This document shows, in pieces, positions 43,940 to 52,931 of a stretch of 64,000 nucleotides of DNA. Numbering within the stretch: position 1 is the stretch's first letter; each line of letters opens with the position of its first letter. The translations under genes and the position numbers were made by a program. The stretch spans positions 50,905-114,904 of the forward strand of contig NZ_FQUY01000008.1 of NCBI RefSeq assembly GCF_900129195.1, read 5' to 3'. This DNA is from Desulforamulus putei DSM 12395. GTDB taxonomy: Bacteria; Bacillota; Desulfotomaculia; Desulfotomaculales; Desulfotomaculaceae. A model generated the notes under the pieces. That model saw only the letters and a program-made list of their open reading frames with translations. It searched no databases and was not told where the DNA came from.

Positions 43940-44079
43940 TGCCAACCTCCTTTTTCTCAGCTAAAATCACCGCACGGTTTATTACTATGAATTTGCCAAG
44001 GATTTTAACACATTTAGATAATTTTTAGTATATTTTATTTGTTAAATTTTTACTCATTCCTTTCGAACAATGTCTAACA

Positions 44080-44106
44080 AAAAAGAGCGGGTGTTCTAAC
44101 CCGCTT
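44080..44106 (-). terminator. Terminator overlapping the DMT gene end
   Basis: AGCGGGT / ACCCGCT (44086-44105) with A- and T-tracts on both sides; the stop codon of the gene lies in the stem-loop. Confidence 0.8.
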
Positions 44107-45019
44107 TTTTGGCTTCTGCTTTGTATGGTTTTTCGTCTTTGCTCTTTTCCCGGGCCGAAACCACCAGCATCGCCCCGGCCAGGACCGCGGCGCCCCCCAG
44201 GATTTGCAGCCAGGTGAGCCTCTCCCGGAACAACAGGGCAGAAAACCCGATGGTGATCAGGGGTTCAATCATGCTTAAAATGGATGCCCTGGTGGAACCG
44301 ATCAGCTCCAACCCCCGGAAGAAGGTAAAGATGGCCAGCACCGTGCAGCAGAGGGCTACCCCTGCTACAGCCAGCCATGCCTCGGTGGTCAAGTCAAACT
44401 TGAGGGTACCGGTGGCAAGGCCGATGATAAAAAGAGATACCGCAGCAAACAGGCAAATGAAGGCGCTGGTTACCAGGGCCGGGGACTTTTTCAACACCCT
44501 GTTACCCAGCACAATATAGCAGGAATAGACCAACCCGGCCCCCAGGGCCAGCAGGGTGCCGATCATGTTAATCTCCCCAAAGGAGGTTCCCAACACCAGG
44601 GTGAGGCCCGCCAGAGAAAGGGCAATGGAAAACATAATTTGTTTGGACAGTATTTCTTTGTCAACCAGTGAAGATGCAATGGCCACAAAAACTGGATAGA
44701 TGTAAAAGATCAGCACAGCTAGGGAAGCCGGGATGAATTTTACGGACGAGAAGTACAGGTTGGATTGGAGTGTATAGATCACCCCGCCCATCAGCAGCAG
44801 GTATTTGACGCTGGACCTGTCAACTGAAATTTTTCTTTCTTTTATCAAGATATAAGCAAAAAAACATAGGGCTGCCAGGATAAACCGGAAAAACAACAGT
44901 GTGGTGACGGTTGCCCCTCCTTGATAGGCATATAACGCAAATATGGGGATCATACCAAAACCGGCAGCTGATAAAAAGATCAATACCACACCCAGATAAA
45001 ATGCGTTCAACGGTTTCAC
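44096..45019 (-). CDS. EamA/DMT-family transporter
   Basis: Ten-TM drug/metabolite exporter type. 307 residues with two EamA repeats: LIFLSAAGFGMIPIFALYAY (helix 1), LLLMGGVIYTLQSNLYFSSVKFIPASLAVLIFY in the first half, and SAFICLFAAVSL to TRASILSMIEPLITIGFSALLF (about 245-265) in the second. The C-terminus is basic (EKSKDEKPYKAEAKKAG). Substrate unknown. The start is GTG 45019 after AAAGCAGGTG. Confidence 0.88.
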   Translation of the reverse strand: MKPLNAFYLGVVLIFLSAAGFGMIPIFALYAYQGGATVTTLLFFRFILAALCFFAYILIKERKISVDRSSVKYLLLMGGVIYTLQSNLYFSSVKFIPASLAVLIFYIYPVFVAIASSLVDKEILSKQIMFSIALSLAGLTLVLGTSFGEINMIGTLLALGAGLVYSCYIVLGNRVLKKSPALVTSAFICLFAAVSLFIIGLATGTLKFDLTTEAWLAVAGVALCCTVLAIFTFFRGLELIGSTRASILSMIEPLITIGFSALLFRERLTWLQILGGAAVLAGAMLVVSAREKSKDEKPYKAEAKKAG

Positions 45020-45040
45020 CTGCTTTAGAATTTATAAATT

Positions 45041-45136
45041 TTATTCGGCTGACTGAACATTTACCGCTGTTCCACCGGTCACCGCCTGAAGTTGCTCAAT
45101 GGTGATAGGCGGTATGCAGAAAACCGGGGCCTGCAT
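45041..45136 (-). CDS. Possible miniprotein or gene remnant, 31 aa
   Basis: A 31-codon frame just upstream of the DMT gene: MQAPVFCIPPITIEQLQAVT then GGTAVNVQSAE. The composition is protein-like, and the frame is open further upstream to a stop without a clear ribosome binding site. A hairpin (AACCGGGG/CCCCGGTT, 45122-45144) covers its start. It could be the tail of a decayed gene, a leader peptide or chance. The rest of 45145-45372 holds nothing recognised. Confidence 0.25.
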   Translation of the reverse strand: MQAPVFCIPPITIEQLQAVTGGTAVNVQSAE

Positions 45137-45372
45137 CCCCGGTTGAACCTCATTCGAATCCAAATAAGAGTGACATTTCTAGAATTCTACAATGCCAACC
45201 TACTTCCTGCTTAAATGTAAGCCCTACTATTAAAACGATCCCTTGTGTTTTAAACGCTGCCCTGGGAATATTTCCTAGATAATTATGTAGATGAGGGACA
45301 CAATCAAAGTGATAAACATATGATAAAAAAGCAACAAGGAAGGAATTAACTCTGCGCAATGTGGTTTACCAT

Positions 45373-46395
45373 TTACTTCTTGAATTTAGCTTGAATATCA
45401 ACGATTTCTGATTGTGTGCCGATGCGCACAGGGGGGCCCCAGGTGCCATAGCCCGAGGAAACAATGACTTGCAATTGTTCCTTGGCCAAATACCCGTAAT
45501 CAACCTCGTAAAGCCTTTTGGTAATAAGCTGATTGGGAAAGAACTGTCCTCTATGGGTATGACCGGATAACTGCAGGTCAACTCCGGCAATCTTTGCTTC
45601 CTCCAGTGCAACCGGTTGGTGGTCCAATAAAATAATGGGTTTTTCTTTATGAACCCCTTCCAATAGGCTTGCTAAATTCTTACGTTTTCTGGACGCATCC
45701 TCTCTGCCAACCAGGTAAATACCTGCAATTTCTACAACTTCATCCCTTAGAATGGTAATGTTCGCTTCCTTAAAAATTTTTAAGCTTTCATTAAGGTTGC
45801 CAGTGTAGTATTCATGGTTACCCAATACACCGTAAACACCATATTTTGCTTTAATGTTTTTTAATGCTTCTTTTTCCTTGGAAAGTACATGAATATCCTT
45901 GTCATCAAAAATATCACCGGGCAGCACTACAAGATCGGGGTTTAAAAGGTTGATCTCGCGGACCATCTTTTCTACGTAACCTTCAGGTTTCGCATTGTCG
46001 ATATGAATATCCGAAAGCATTACGATACGGAGGTCGGTGGCCAACTTCGGAATAGCAATTTCATAACGCTGCACCTTAATTTTGTTGGCTTTTACGGAGC
46101 CGTAAAGAATCACGAGAAAAATAAGTAAATAACAACCTGTGATGAAAGGTTTATTTTTGACCAGCAAACCCAGGACAGCAACAAAAGTGGCGTAATAAAA
46201 AAATACCATCCAGTAATTGCCGATGGGTTCAAACCCCTTGTAAACCAGCCTGCCTAAAACCGGTGAATAGGCCAAAACCAAGAAAACAACCCAAAAAGCT
46301 ATTTTATTGGTCTTAAGGAGTTCATATAGTTGTCTTCCGATTAGCCAGTTAAGAAAGGTATAGATTATAAGAATTAAATAAAACCACAATCTCAT
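45373..46395 (-). CDS. Membrane-anchored metallophosphoesterase (YkuE-like)
   Basis: Calcineurin-type phosphoesterase. 340 residues: four N-terminal hydrophobic helices (about 1-105), then the catalytic domain with SDIHIDNA (about 142), LPGDIFDDKD (about 170), LGNHEYYTG (about 204), ILLDHQP (about 260) and SGHTHRGQFFPN (about 280), supplying all dimetal ligands. Close in layout to B. subtilis YkuE/YpbG relatives; the substrate may be a lipid or cell-wall phosphate. Start ATG 46395 has AAGGAG. Confidence 0.9.
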   Translation of the reverse strand: MRLWFYLILIIYTFLNWLIGRQLYELLKTNKIAFWVVFLVLAYSPVLGRLVYKGFEPIGNYWMVFFYYATFVAVLGLLVKNKPFITGCYLLIFLVILYGSVKANKIKVQRYEIAIPKLATDLRIVMLSDIHIDNAKPEGYVEKMVREINLLNPDLVVLPGDIFDDKDIHVLSKEKEALKNIKAKYGVYGVLGNHEYYTGNLNESLKIFKEANITILRDEVVEIAGIYLVGREDASRKRKNLASLLEGVHKEKPIILLDHQPVALEEAKIAGVDLQLSGHTHRGQFFPNQLITKRLYEVDYGYLAKEQLQVIVSSGYGTWGPPVRIGTQSEIVDIQAKFKK

Positions 46396-46608
46396 GACAA
46401 ACTCCTTTTCTATGTCTGATAAGACGCCTATATCCGCTCAATATATACTACGAAAAATAATTTGTCAAATAGAGAGCTATTCCCGGTTTCTTAGGCCGAG
46501 TTAAGCAACCACCTACGCGCACCAGCCATATTTGACCATTCCCATGCTGCAACAACCTGCAAAAGCAGCTGTTCTAAGGAGCAGCATTGCCTGAGTCTCA
46601 GCGCAAAA

Positions 46609-46649
46609 AAGAGTGGTTAAGCTATAGAACAGCGAAACCACTCTCTTTT
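46609..46649. terminator. Hairpin with T-run in the 46.4-46.8 kb gap
   Basis: GAGTGGTT (46611-46618) pairs with AACCACTC, followed on the plus strand by TCTTTTA. No active gene points at it; it probably belonged to the decayed SDR gene or a lost neighbour. 46396-46608 shows nothing else. Confidence 0.5.
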
Positions 46650-46651
46650 AC

Positions 46652-46770
46652 TTATACCGCTGCCCAGCCGCCGTCCACGTAATTGGTCTGGCCGTTTGGT
46701 GTAGCCGGAAGCATCCGAGGCGAGGTAGAGGATGCCGTCCAGTTCCCCGGCTTGCTCGGGTCTTCGCATA
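46652..46770 (-). pseudogene. Remnant of a short-chain dehydrogenase/reductase, C-terminus
   Basis: Minus strand, frame 1 reads RRPEQAGELDGILYLASDAS, the typical SDR segment before the C-terminus. After a one-base shift the frame reads NGQTNYVDGGWAAV and stops at 46652, matching the SDR end (GQT-x-YVDGGW). The first 200 residues of an SDR are missing. It is a short decayed fragment left between a phosphoesterase and the amine operon. Confidence 0.8.
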
Positions 46771-46803
46771 AAAAACTCGGCTCAATCTGAATGAACCGAG
46801 TTT
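46770..46803 (-). terminator. Terminator of the amine/amide operon
   Basis: AACTCGG / CCGAGTT (46774-46802) with a T-run on the minus strand, 24 bases after the DUF1028 stop. Confidence 0.75.
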
Positions 46804-46826
46804 TGGTACTATTTATATAGATATTA

Positions 46827-47668
46827 CTACTCAGCCTTTTGCCTCATAAATTCTAAGACTTCCCGGTCTATAAATCCCTTTTGGCAAATCCGCTCGTCAA
46901 AGTTTTCAGTGAGATAAAATGTTTGTAAAGCCTGGTTAAAGGTTTCATCCATCACTCCGCTGACCGGGGTCTGATAACCCCATTTATTTAATAATTCCTG
47001 TATCTCAGTTACCAGCGCCCCTTCGATGGGAAGAATATCCTCCGGTCTGGTTTTATAGAAATATAGCTTGTAAAGTTTATGGATGCGCATTAACTCCTTG
47101 ATAGGCTCCGGGTGGTCATCAACCCTGAGGTCAATATAGCGATCGTTATACCCGCCGTAGCCTCCCTTTTCTTTGGCCACGTAAAGGGCGGCGGATTGTT
47201 TGCCACGGCTGTCGCCTCCTGCCTGTTGCCCGGCGTCTAGGGCCGCCAGCAGCTTGGCTGCCAGATCCCCCTCGGTAGTTTTAAAGGTATCCGCCATGGC
47301 CTGCACAGTCGCCGCTCCCACCAGGATGTTACCCTGGCAGGCAAAGTTTTCCCCGCAGATATGCCCCGCCCAGGGGTAACATTCAGATCCGGTGAAGGAT
47401 GCGGACGCGCCGTTGGCCGCTACGATGCCCACCTGGCGCAAATTGCGCCCCTCATCCTCAGCTGTTAGTTTATCAATTACTTCTCGGGGGGACAGTCCCT
47501 GTTCCAGTAACTTTAAGCCTTCGGTGCCGTATTTGGTATTGGCCCAGGACTGGGTGGCGATGGCGCCTACGCCTGCTTTCACCCAGGGCACAACGGAACC
47601 CACCGACAGAAATTTGGATTGTACTGCCACACCGATTTCCCCGGTGGCCGGGTCGTAACCGCAAATAG
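46827..47668 (-). pseudogene. DUF1028 protein with PG-binding tail, N-terminus lost
   Basis: Ntn-hydrolase-like DUF1028 family member of unknown function. The frame covers GYDPATGEIGVAVQSKFLSV, GSVVPWVKAGVGAIATQSW, GENFACQGNILVGAATVQAM, GKQSAALYVAKEKGGYGGYN and DLRVDDHPEPI, followed by a C-terminal putative peptidoglycan-binding domain (LVTEIQELLNKWGYQTPVSG). The family's first residues (Met-Thr/Ser-Phe-Ser-Ile-Val) are missing: upstream of GYDPATGE the sequence switches to the start of an oligopeptide ABC ATPase gene in another frame. Only GTG 47630 could initiate, without a ribosome binding site. Probably inactive or poorly expressed; last gene of the sigma-54 operon. Confidence 0.8.
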
Positions 47669-47673
47669 AGGAT

Positions 47674-47766
47674 GTAAAAGGATACTCCGTCTACTGCCGA
47701 AACCATTCCATCCTCAGTAAAGAAGTACGTTTTTAAATTTTGTACATCCAGTAAAGGCTGTTTCAC
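47674..47766 (-). pseudogene. 5' fragment of an OppD/DppD-type ABC ATPase gene
   Basis: Starts at GTG 47766 with AAGAGGTGG upstream and reads KQPLLDVQNLKTYFFTEDGM, then VSAVDGVSFY, the canonical N-terminus of oligopeptide ABC ATPases. Homology stops after about 31 codons where the DUF1028 sequence begins in another frame; the reading frame then runs on to a chance stop at 47473. It marks a deletion that joined oppD to DUF1028. Confidence 0.85.
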
Positions 47767-47809
47767 TAAACCACCTCTTATATTGGTCAGGACACCGCTT
47801 CCCCGTTGA

Positions 47810-49192
47810 CTAGTGACCCATGGAGCGGAAGGCCGGCGGCTTCTCTTTAAATCCTTTGGTCTTGTAGGCAGAATAAACCAGGCCGATGGCCAGCCAGATA
47901 AGGCCTAGGGTTTTGGCCTCGGGCTGCAGGCTGATCCACACATAAAAAATGATGGCAAAACCACAGCCGGGCAGGAACAGATACTTGAACAGGGAGGCCA
48001 GGTCCCTCTGGTTCTGCCGGATGACGTAATGGGAGAATACCGATAGGTGCAGGAACAGGAACCCCGTTAAGGCCCCGAAGTTGACTAGGGAGGTTAATTT
48101 GTCCAGGGAAAGGGCAACCCCAATAGTGATGGAAACCACAGCCACCAGCAGGGTGCTGACATAGGGCGTCTGGAATTTGGGGTGAACCTTGCTAAGAACT
48201 GAAGGCATTAATTTATCCCGGGACATGCTGTAAAGCAGGCGGGAGATGGCTGCTTGGGCCACCAAGCCGTCCCCGATGCCCCAAGCCACGGCTGTGGCCA
48301 GAGCGCAAAGCATTTTTAACCAGGTCCCGCCGGCAGCTTCCGCCACCACGTAAAAGGCGGTATCGGGGTTATCGAAGGTTGTATGATCGGGCCAGACCAG
48401 ACCTGCCAGGTAGGTCTGCAGTACAAACAGGCTGCCCACTAAAACCAGCGCGCTGACGGTGGCCTTCCCCACCATGCGCCTGGGATCTTTCGTTTCTTCG
48501 GCCAGGGTGCTGATGGCATCAAAGCCCAAAAAACTCAGAACCGCCAGGGAAGTGGCGGACATGACCATGTCCAGGCTGAACCCTTCCGGTTTCCAGATGG
48601 GAGCAACCGTAAAGGAGCCAGCTCCCACGCCCTTGAGGACAGCCACTAGGGCCACCACACAAAATACGATGAGGGTGAACACTTCAAAGACCAGCAGAGC
48701 AATGTTGGTCCTGGCAGTCATTTCAATACCCCGCAGGTTCACCGCGGTATTGATGATGACGAACAGAGCAATGTAGCCCCAGTAGGGCAAGATCGGAAAC
48801 ATTTCCTGCAGGGCAAAACCGGCCACCAGGTAGACTAGGGCCGGGGTTAAAATGTAGTCCAGCAGCATGGCCCAACCGGCAAAGAACCCCACATAGGGAC
48901 TGATACCTCTGGACGCGTAGGAATATACAGAGCCGGCAATGGGAAAGGCCTGGGACATCCGGGCATAGCTCAGAGCGGTAAAAGCCATGGCAATGATGCC
49001 GATGATATAGGCCAGCGGCGCCATGCCGTTGGAGACTTCCGTTACATAGCCATAAATCCCAAAGGGCGCAATGGGAACCATGAAAACCATACCGTAAAAC
49101 AGCAGGTCCTTAAAGGTCAGGGCTCTTTTGAGTTCCTGCTTATATCCAAACTCCTCAACAGTTCCGGAGCCGATAGGTCTTATTTCGGACAT
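47810..49192 (-). CDS. APC-family permease, amine/amino acid type (PuuP-like)
   Basis: 460 residues, 12 TM helices. FYGMVFMVPIAPFGIYGYV (about 32-50) and FPIAGSVYSYASRGISPYVGFFAGW (about 83-107, read in parts) resemble PuuP/YgjI-type amine importers; SFLGFDAISTLAEETKDPRRMVG (about 218) is the APC core signature. In the sigma-54 operon after the formamidase gene, so it probably imports the amine or amide that the operon degrades. Start ATG 49192 after AGAGGAGAAT. Confidence 0.88.
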   Translation of the reverse strand: MSEIRPIGSGTVEEFGYKQELKRALTFKDLLFYGMVFMVPIAPFGIYGYVTEVSNGMAPLAYIIGIIAMAFTALSYARMSQAFPIAGSVYSYASRGISPYVGFFAGWAMLLDYILTPALVYLVAGFALQEMFPILPYWGYIALFVIINTAVNLRGIEMTARTNIALLVFEVFTLIVFCVVALVAVLKGVGAGSFTVAPIWKPEGFSLDMVMSATSLAVLSFLGFDAISTLAEETKDPRRMVGKATVSALVLVGSLFVLQTYLAGLVWPDHTTFDNPDTAFYVVAEAAGGTWLKMLCALATAVAWGIGDGLVAQAAISRLLYSMSRDKLMPSVLSKVHPKFQTPYVSTLLVAVVSITIGVALSLDKLTSLVNFGALTGFLFLHLSVFSHYVIRQNQRDLASLFKYLFLPGCGFAIIFYVWISLQPEAKTLGLIWLAIGLVYSAYKTKGFKEKPPAFRSMGH

Positions 49193-49275
49193 TGTTATTC
49201 TCCTCTCTTTTAATCGCCCATGATGTATACAAATATGAAAATATCAGAGACTACTTTTCATATTAACTAAATCCT

Positions 49276-50172
49276 TTAGAAGGCGTACGTCACCCCGAGT
49301 TTTTTCATGATCCGGCGGGGCATGGTAAAACGGGCAGTTTTCAGCGGGTCCACCACCTGGGAAATCTCGGCATTGCCGCAGGCGCTCATCAGCATCCCCG
49401 CTTCATTCAGTGACAAACCGGCCTCCTGTTGGAGCAGCTCCGCCATTTCTTTCACAGCCGTCTCCACCGCTTCGTCCAGTGAGCCGGCAGAGGCCAGAGT
49501 GGCCACCACATTTTCAGTTACCACCAGGGGGTTATTCAGCTTTTTACCCGCAGCCAATTCAACGGTAACATCCACTTCCCCGGCCACCTCAACACCGCTG
49601 ACCATAATTTCCCCGTCGCCCATGGCAGCATGCAGGTCACCCATGGCCAGTAGGGCCCCGTCCACCTGGACTGGAAGATACAGGGTGCTTCCTGCGGCAA
49701 TTAAGGTGGTGTCCATATTGCCGCCATGACGGTCGGGAGTGCCGCAGGGAACCGGCTCTCCGGCGGGTGCCACACCGATGACGCCGATCATGGGATTGAG
49801 GGGAATCTCCAGATCCTTAAACCTGGTCACACCGTTCTCCAGGGGTACCAGTAGAGTCTGACTCTCGGTGACCATTCCCCCCAGCACACCAGCCCCCGGG
49901 GCTGCCACCATGACACCCGGTGATTTGACTTTGATATCGCAAATATGCACCGCGATGACATCCCCTGCCTTGACTCCTTCCAGATAAACCGGTCCGGTGG
50001 CCGGGTTTACCCTCATAAAATCCAATGTCTCAACCGTGTCCCTTTCGCATTTGACCTGCCCCCCGAAGCAGTCCAGGGTTTCAAAGGTAAGCCTGGCTGG
50101 TAGCGCTACCCTGGCCACAGGAACGTTGTTTTTGTCCATGCTGTACACGGCATGTTGTCTTGAAATTTTCAT
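49276..50172 (-). CDS. Acetamidase/formamidase family protein
   Basis: Hydrolyses short-chain amides to acid and ammonia. About 298 residues: PVARVALPARLTFETLDCFGG (about 18), NPATGPVYLEGVKAGDVIAV (about 55), MVAAPGAG, NPMIGVIGVAPAGEPVPCGTP, HGGNMDTTLIAAGSTLYLPV (about 148) and GDLHAAMGDGEIMVSGVE, all typical of FmdA/AmdA. ATG 50172 is chosen; GTG 50187 overlaps the AAGGAG site. In the sigma-54 operon it would release ammonia for the adjacent glutamine-synthetase-like enzyme or as nitrogen source. Confidence 0.88.
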   Translation of the reverse strand: MKISRQHAVYSMDKNNVPVARVALPARLTFETLDCFGGQVKCERDTVETLDFMRVNPATGPVYLEGVKAGDVIAVHICDIKVKSPGVMVAAPGAGVLGGMVTESQTLLVPLENGVTRFKDLEIPLNPMIGVIGVAPAGEPVPCGTPDRHGGNMDTTLIAAGSTLYLPVQVDGALLAMGDLHAAMGDGEIMVSGVEVAGEVDVTVELAAGKKLNNPLVVTENVVATLASAGSLDEAVETAVKEMAELLQQEAGLSLNEAGMLMSACGNAEISQVVDPLKTARFTMPRRIMKKLGVTYAF

Positions 50173-50274
50173 TGGTCCAATGCTCACTCCTTTTTTGTAT
50201 TGATTAGTTAGTATATTAAACGGGTTACTCCCTACCCGTTCCGGGTTTCGGAAATAACACCGGCCCCCTCAGCC

Positions 50275-51615
50275 TTAGAAAAGCTCAAAATATTCTTTTA
50301 TTTCCCAATTACTGATGTGTCTTTGATATCGCTGCCATTCGGACATTCGCAGGGCCACATAATGGCGGATAAACTCCCGCCCCAGGTAAGCGCAAATCAC
50401 CTGATCCCTTTGCAGTTCCTCCAGGGCTTCGGGCAGGGTTGCCGGTAACTTTACCAGATCGGTCTGCTCGTAGGGGTTCAGGCCGTCGCTGCAGGCGGGG
50501 GGTTCAATTTGGTTTTTAATGCCGTCCAGGGATGCTGCCAGGATGGCCGCTGCCGCCAGGTATGGATTGGTGTCGGCGGCGGGTAAACGGTTTTCCAAAC
50601 GGGTATTTTCACCCCGGACATAGGGCACACGAATCATCGCACAGCGGTGCTCGTGTCCCCAGGAAGCATTGATGGGAGCAAAACTGTAAGGCTGCAATCG
50701 TTTGTAACTGTTTACGGTGGAGTTAACCACTCCGCAAATGGCCCTGGCATGACGCAACTGCCCCCCGATGGCCCAGCGACAGAGATCCGATAACCCGTCC
50801 TTTGCCTCTGGATCATGGAATACGTTTTGCCCCAAGGCATTGTAGAGAGAAAAATGGAAATGTCCCCCGCTGCCGCTGGCATCACATTTAGGTTTACCCA
50901 TAAAGGTTGCCGTGTAACCCTTTTGGGTGAGAATTTCTTTGATAGATGAGCGGTAATATATCGCCATATCAGCGGCGGCCACCCCATTAAAGGGAGAATT
51001 GGTAATCTCAAACTGGCCGGGTCCGTACTCGGTATTGGCCACCTCCGGTCCTGCTCCAATTCCTTCCAGCCCCTGGATTATCGCGGTAAAAATATCTCCC
51101 ACCTGGGCCTGGTTGACATCTGAAAAACAGTTAAACCCCTGCCAGGATGGTTCCAAGGAATCCCCCTGTTGACGGAAAACATAAAACTCAAATTCAAAGG
51201 CACCTTTCATGGTGAGCCCAACATCATTAAGCTGTTTAAGTAAGTTTTTTAACACCTGTCTGGGTGATACAGGAATTGGTTCACCCCCGGGTCGTACAAT
51301 ATCTGCAATCACCCTGGCAGTACCTGATACCCAGGGCAAAACCACAAATGTGGATAAATCAGGCTGCAGTAGCCAACTGGGGTAGCCTCCCTCATATCCA
51401 TCGCCGGCACCGGTTACCAACTTGGCCGAGGTGTCCATGGAAAAAAGCGCCGACGGGTAATTAATCCCTTGCTCGGAGATGGATTGTAAAAACGCCTTTG
51501 CCGGTACATATCTGGAGCGTGTAATGTTGGTGTTATCCGTAAGAGTCACCCGTACGGTATGAATACGGTGTTCCTGAATCAAATGCCGGATATGTTGTAC
51601 CAGTGTCTCTCTCAT
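50275..51615 (-). CDS. Glutamine-synthetase-like ligase (GlnA-type III / gamma-glutamyl amine synthetase)
   Basis: 446 residues with the GS catalytic domain: EFEFYVF (metal Glu, about 137), ANTEYGPGQFEIT (about 198), GSGGHFHFSLY (about 250), NSYKRLQPYSFAPINASWG (about 305) and ENRLPAADTNPYLAAAAILA (about 345). Many GS-like proteins of this type glutamylate amines (PuuA) rather than ammonia; the amine permease and amidase next to it favour such a role. First gene of the operon, behind a consensus sigma-54 promoter. True GlnA function cannot be excluded from sequence alone. Confidence 0.88.
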   Translation of the reverse strand: MRETLVQHIRHLIQEHRIHTVRVTLTDNTNITRSRYVPAKAFLQSISEQGINYPSALFSMDTSAKLVTGAGDGYEGGYPSWLLQPDLSTFVVLPWVSGTARVIADIVRPGGEPIPVSPRQVLKNLLKQLNDVGLTMKGAFEFEFYVFRQQGDSLEPSWQGFNCFSDVNQAQVGDIFTAIIQGLEGIGAGPEVANTEYGPGQFEITNSPFNGVAAADMAIYYRSSIKEILTQKGYTATFMGKPKCDASGSGGHFHFSLYNALGQNVFHDPEAKDGLSDLCRWAIGGQLRHARAICGVVNSTVNSYKRLQPYSFAPINASWGHEHRCAMIRVPYVRGENTRLENRLPAADTNPYLAAAAILAASLDGIKNQIEPPACSDGLNPYEQTDLVKLPATLPEALEELQRDQVICAYLGREFIRHYVALRMSEWQRYQRHISNWEIKEYFELF

Positions 51616-51665
51616 TTTTGCCTCCGTCCACCCAATATTTACAAATGTCTACCTATTGTAGCCAT

Positions 51666-51682
51666 AGCAATTTTTGTGCCAA
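51666..51682 (-). promoter_or_regulatory. Sigma-54 (-24/-12) promoter of the amine/amide operon
   Basis: Minus strand TTGGCACAAAAATTGCT, a full match to TTGGCAC-N5-TTGC, about 50 bases before the GS-like gene. Transcription from it requires an enhancer-binding activator, supplied by the divergent gene. Confidence 0.9.
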
Positions 51683-51764
51683 TTATAAAGTGATAAAGAA
51701 CTGACAAAACTTCGCACTTTCAAGGGTCAGAATTTTTTGTTTATTTTATTTTATGGGTTGTCTT

Positions 51765-51780
51765 ATTGCATAACTGCAAT
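51765..51780. promoter_or_regulatory. Palindrome, candidate activator binding site
   Basis: ATTGCA-TAAC-TGCAAT, a perfect 6-6 palindrome about 85 bases upstream of the -24 element and 113 bases before the activator gene; suitable as enhancer site. Confidence 0.55.
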
Positions 51781-51892
51781 TATAATCAAAGAATCCTAGT
51801 TTACTATGGACACTTATTTATCGCAAAATGTAAATTCCATTTGCATATTTGATAAATTACTGCTTAATGCCAGACTATCGGGGAGAAAAAAT

Positions 51893-52876
51893 ATGACTCA
51901 CGGGGAAAATTTATTTAGCGAAGCCAGCTTGCCCTTTGCGGTTGCTGCCTCAAAGCAAATGGAATCGATCCTCCGATTAGCCAAACGGGTGGCCCCTTAT
52001 CCTACCACCGTCTTAATTACCGGTGAAACCGGCGTGGGCAAAGAAGTGCTGGCCTCTTACATTCACAGAAACAGCAACCGGGCCAATCATCCCTTTGTAA
52101 AAATTAACTGCGGTGCAATTCCGGAAAGTTTGCTGGAATCGGAATTGTTTGGTTATGAACCCGGTGCTTTTACAGGCGCCCGCCGGGAAGGCGCTCTGGG
52201 TCTCTTTGAGGCTGCCAACCACGGGACCATTTTGCTGGACGAGATCAGCGAACTACCGCCCAAAGCCCAATCCAAACTTTTAAGGGCATTACAGGAACGA
52301 GAGATCCGGCGGGTGGGCGGCACCTGGTCGAAAACCGTTGATGTGCGGGTTATCTCCAGCACCAACGTGAATCTGAGGGAAATGATTGAAAGGGGCAGCT
52401 TTCGGCAGGATCTTTATTACCGCCTTCAGGTGGTACAAATTGAGATACCTCCATTGCGACAAAGAATACCCGATATAGAGGCTTTGCTGGATTATTATCT
52501 AACGAGATTGGGTGAAGAATTTCAGCTTAAAAAGACCTTTTCCCCGGAGGCCATAGGAATTCTTAAAAATTATCACTGGCCTGGCAACGTCAGAGAACTT
52601 CGCAACCTGGTGGAGTCCCTGCTGGTGACGGTTGAAAAAGATATGATTGAGGCAGCAGACCTGCCTGCCTATATGGGGTATACTCCGCCTCCTGCCGGGA
52701 TGCGACCGTTAAAAGAAATTGTAGACCAGGCAGAAAGGAAAGCGATTAGGGAGGCCCTTTCCAGTTACAGCACTTACCGGGCCGCCGAGGTCCTGGGAAT
52801 CAACTATACAACGTTAATGAGAAAAATAAACAAGCTGGGAATCCAGTACACCCATGCACCGCACGGTAAAAAATAA
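51893..52876 (+). CDS. Sigma-54-dependent enhancer-binding activator
   Basis: 327 residues from ATG 51893 (GGGGAG eight bases upstream). AAA+ domain: Walker A GETGVGKE (about 46), FVKINCGAIPESLLESELFG, the sigma-54 contact loop GAFTGA (about 90), Walker B GTILLDE (about 110), and GNVRELRNLVES (about 235). The C-terminal Fis-type helix-turn-helix (STYRAAEVLGINYTTLMRK) is at about 293-311. The sensory N-terminus is almost absent (about 20 residues), so activity is probably set by expression, a partner protein or direct AAA+ control. Divergent from the operon it most likely activates. Confidence 0.93.
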   Translation: MTHGENLFSEASLPFAVAASKQMESILRLAKRVAPYPTTVLITGETGVGKEVLASYIHRNSNRANHPFVKINCGAIPESLLESELFGYEPGAFTGARREGALGLFEAANHGTILLDEISELPPKAQSKLLRALQEREIRRVGGTWSKTVDVRVISSTNVNLREMIERGSFRQDLYYRLQVVQIEIPPLRQRIPDIEALLDYYLTRLGEEFQLKKTFSPEAIGILKNYHWPGNVRELRNLVESLLVTVEKDMIEAADLPAYMGYTPPPAGMRPLKEIVDQAERKAIREALSSYSTYRAAEVLGINYTTLMRKINKLGIQYTHAPHGKK

Positions 52877-52931
52877 AATATTGTTCTTACACCTGGTAGT
52901 GCTATAATATGGAAAAGGGGGCTGGATTTTA

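Noticed and set aside
45150..45359. 69-codon minus-strand frame in the gap before the phosphoesterase gene
   Set aside because: No ribosome binding site, atypical composition and no continuity with neighbours; treated as chance.
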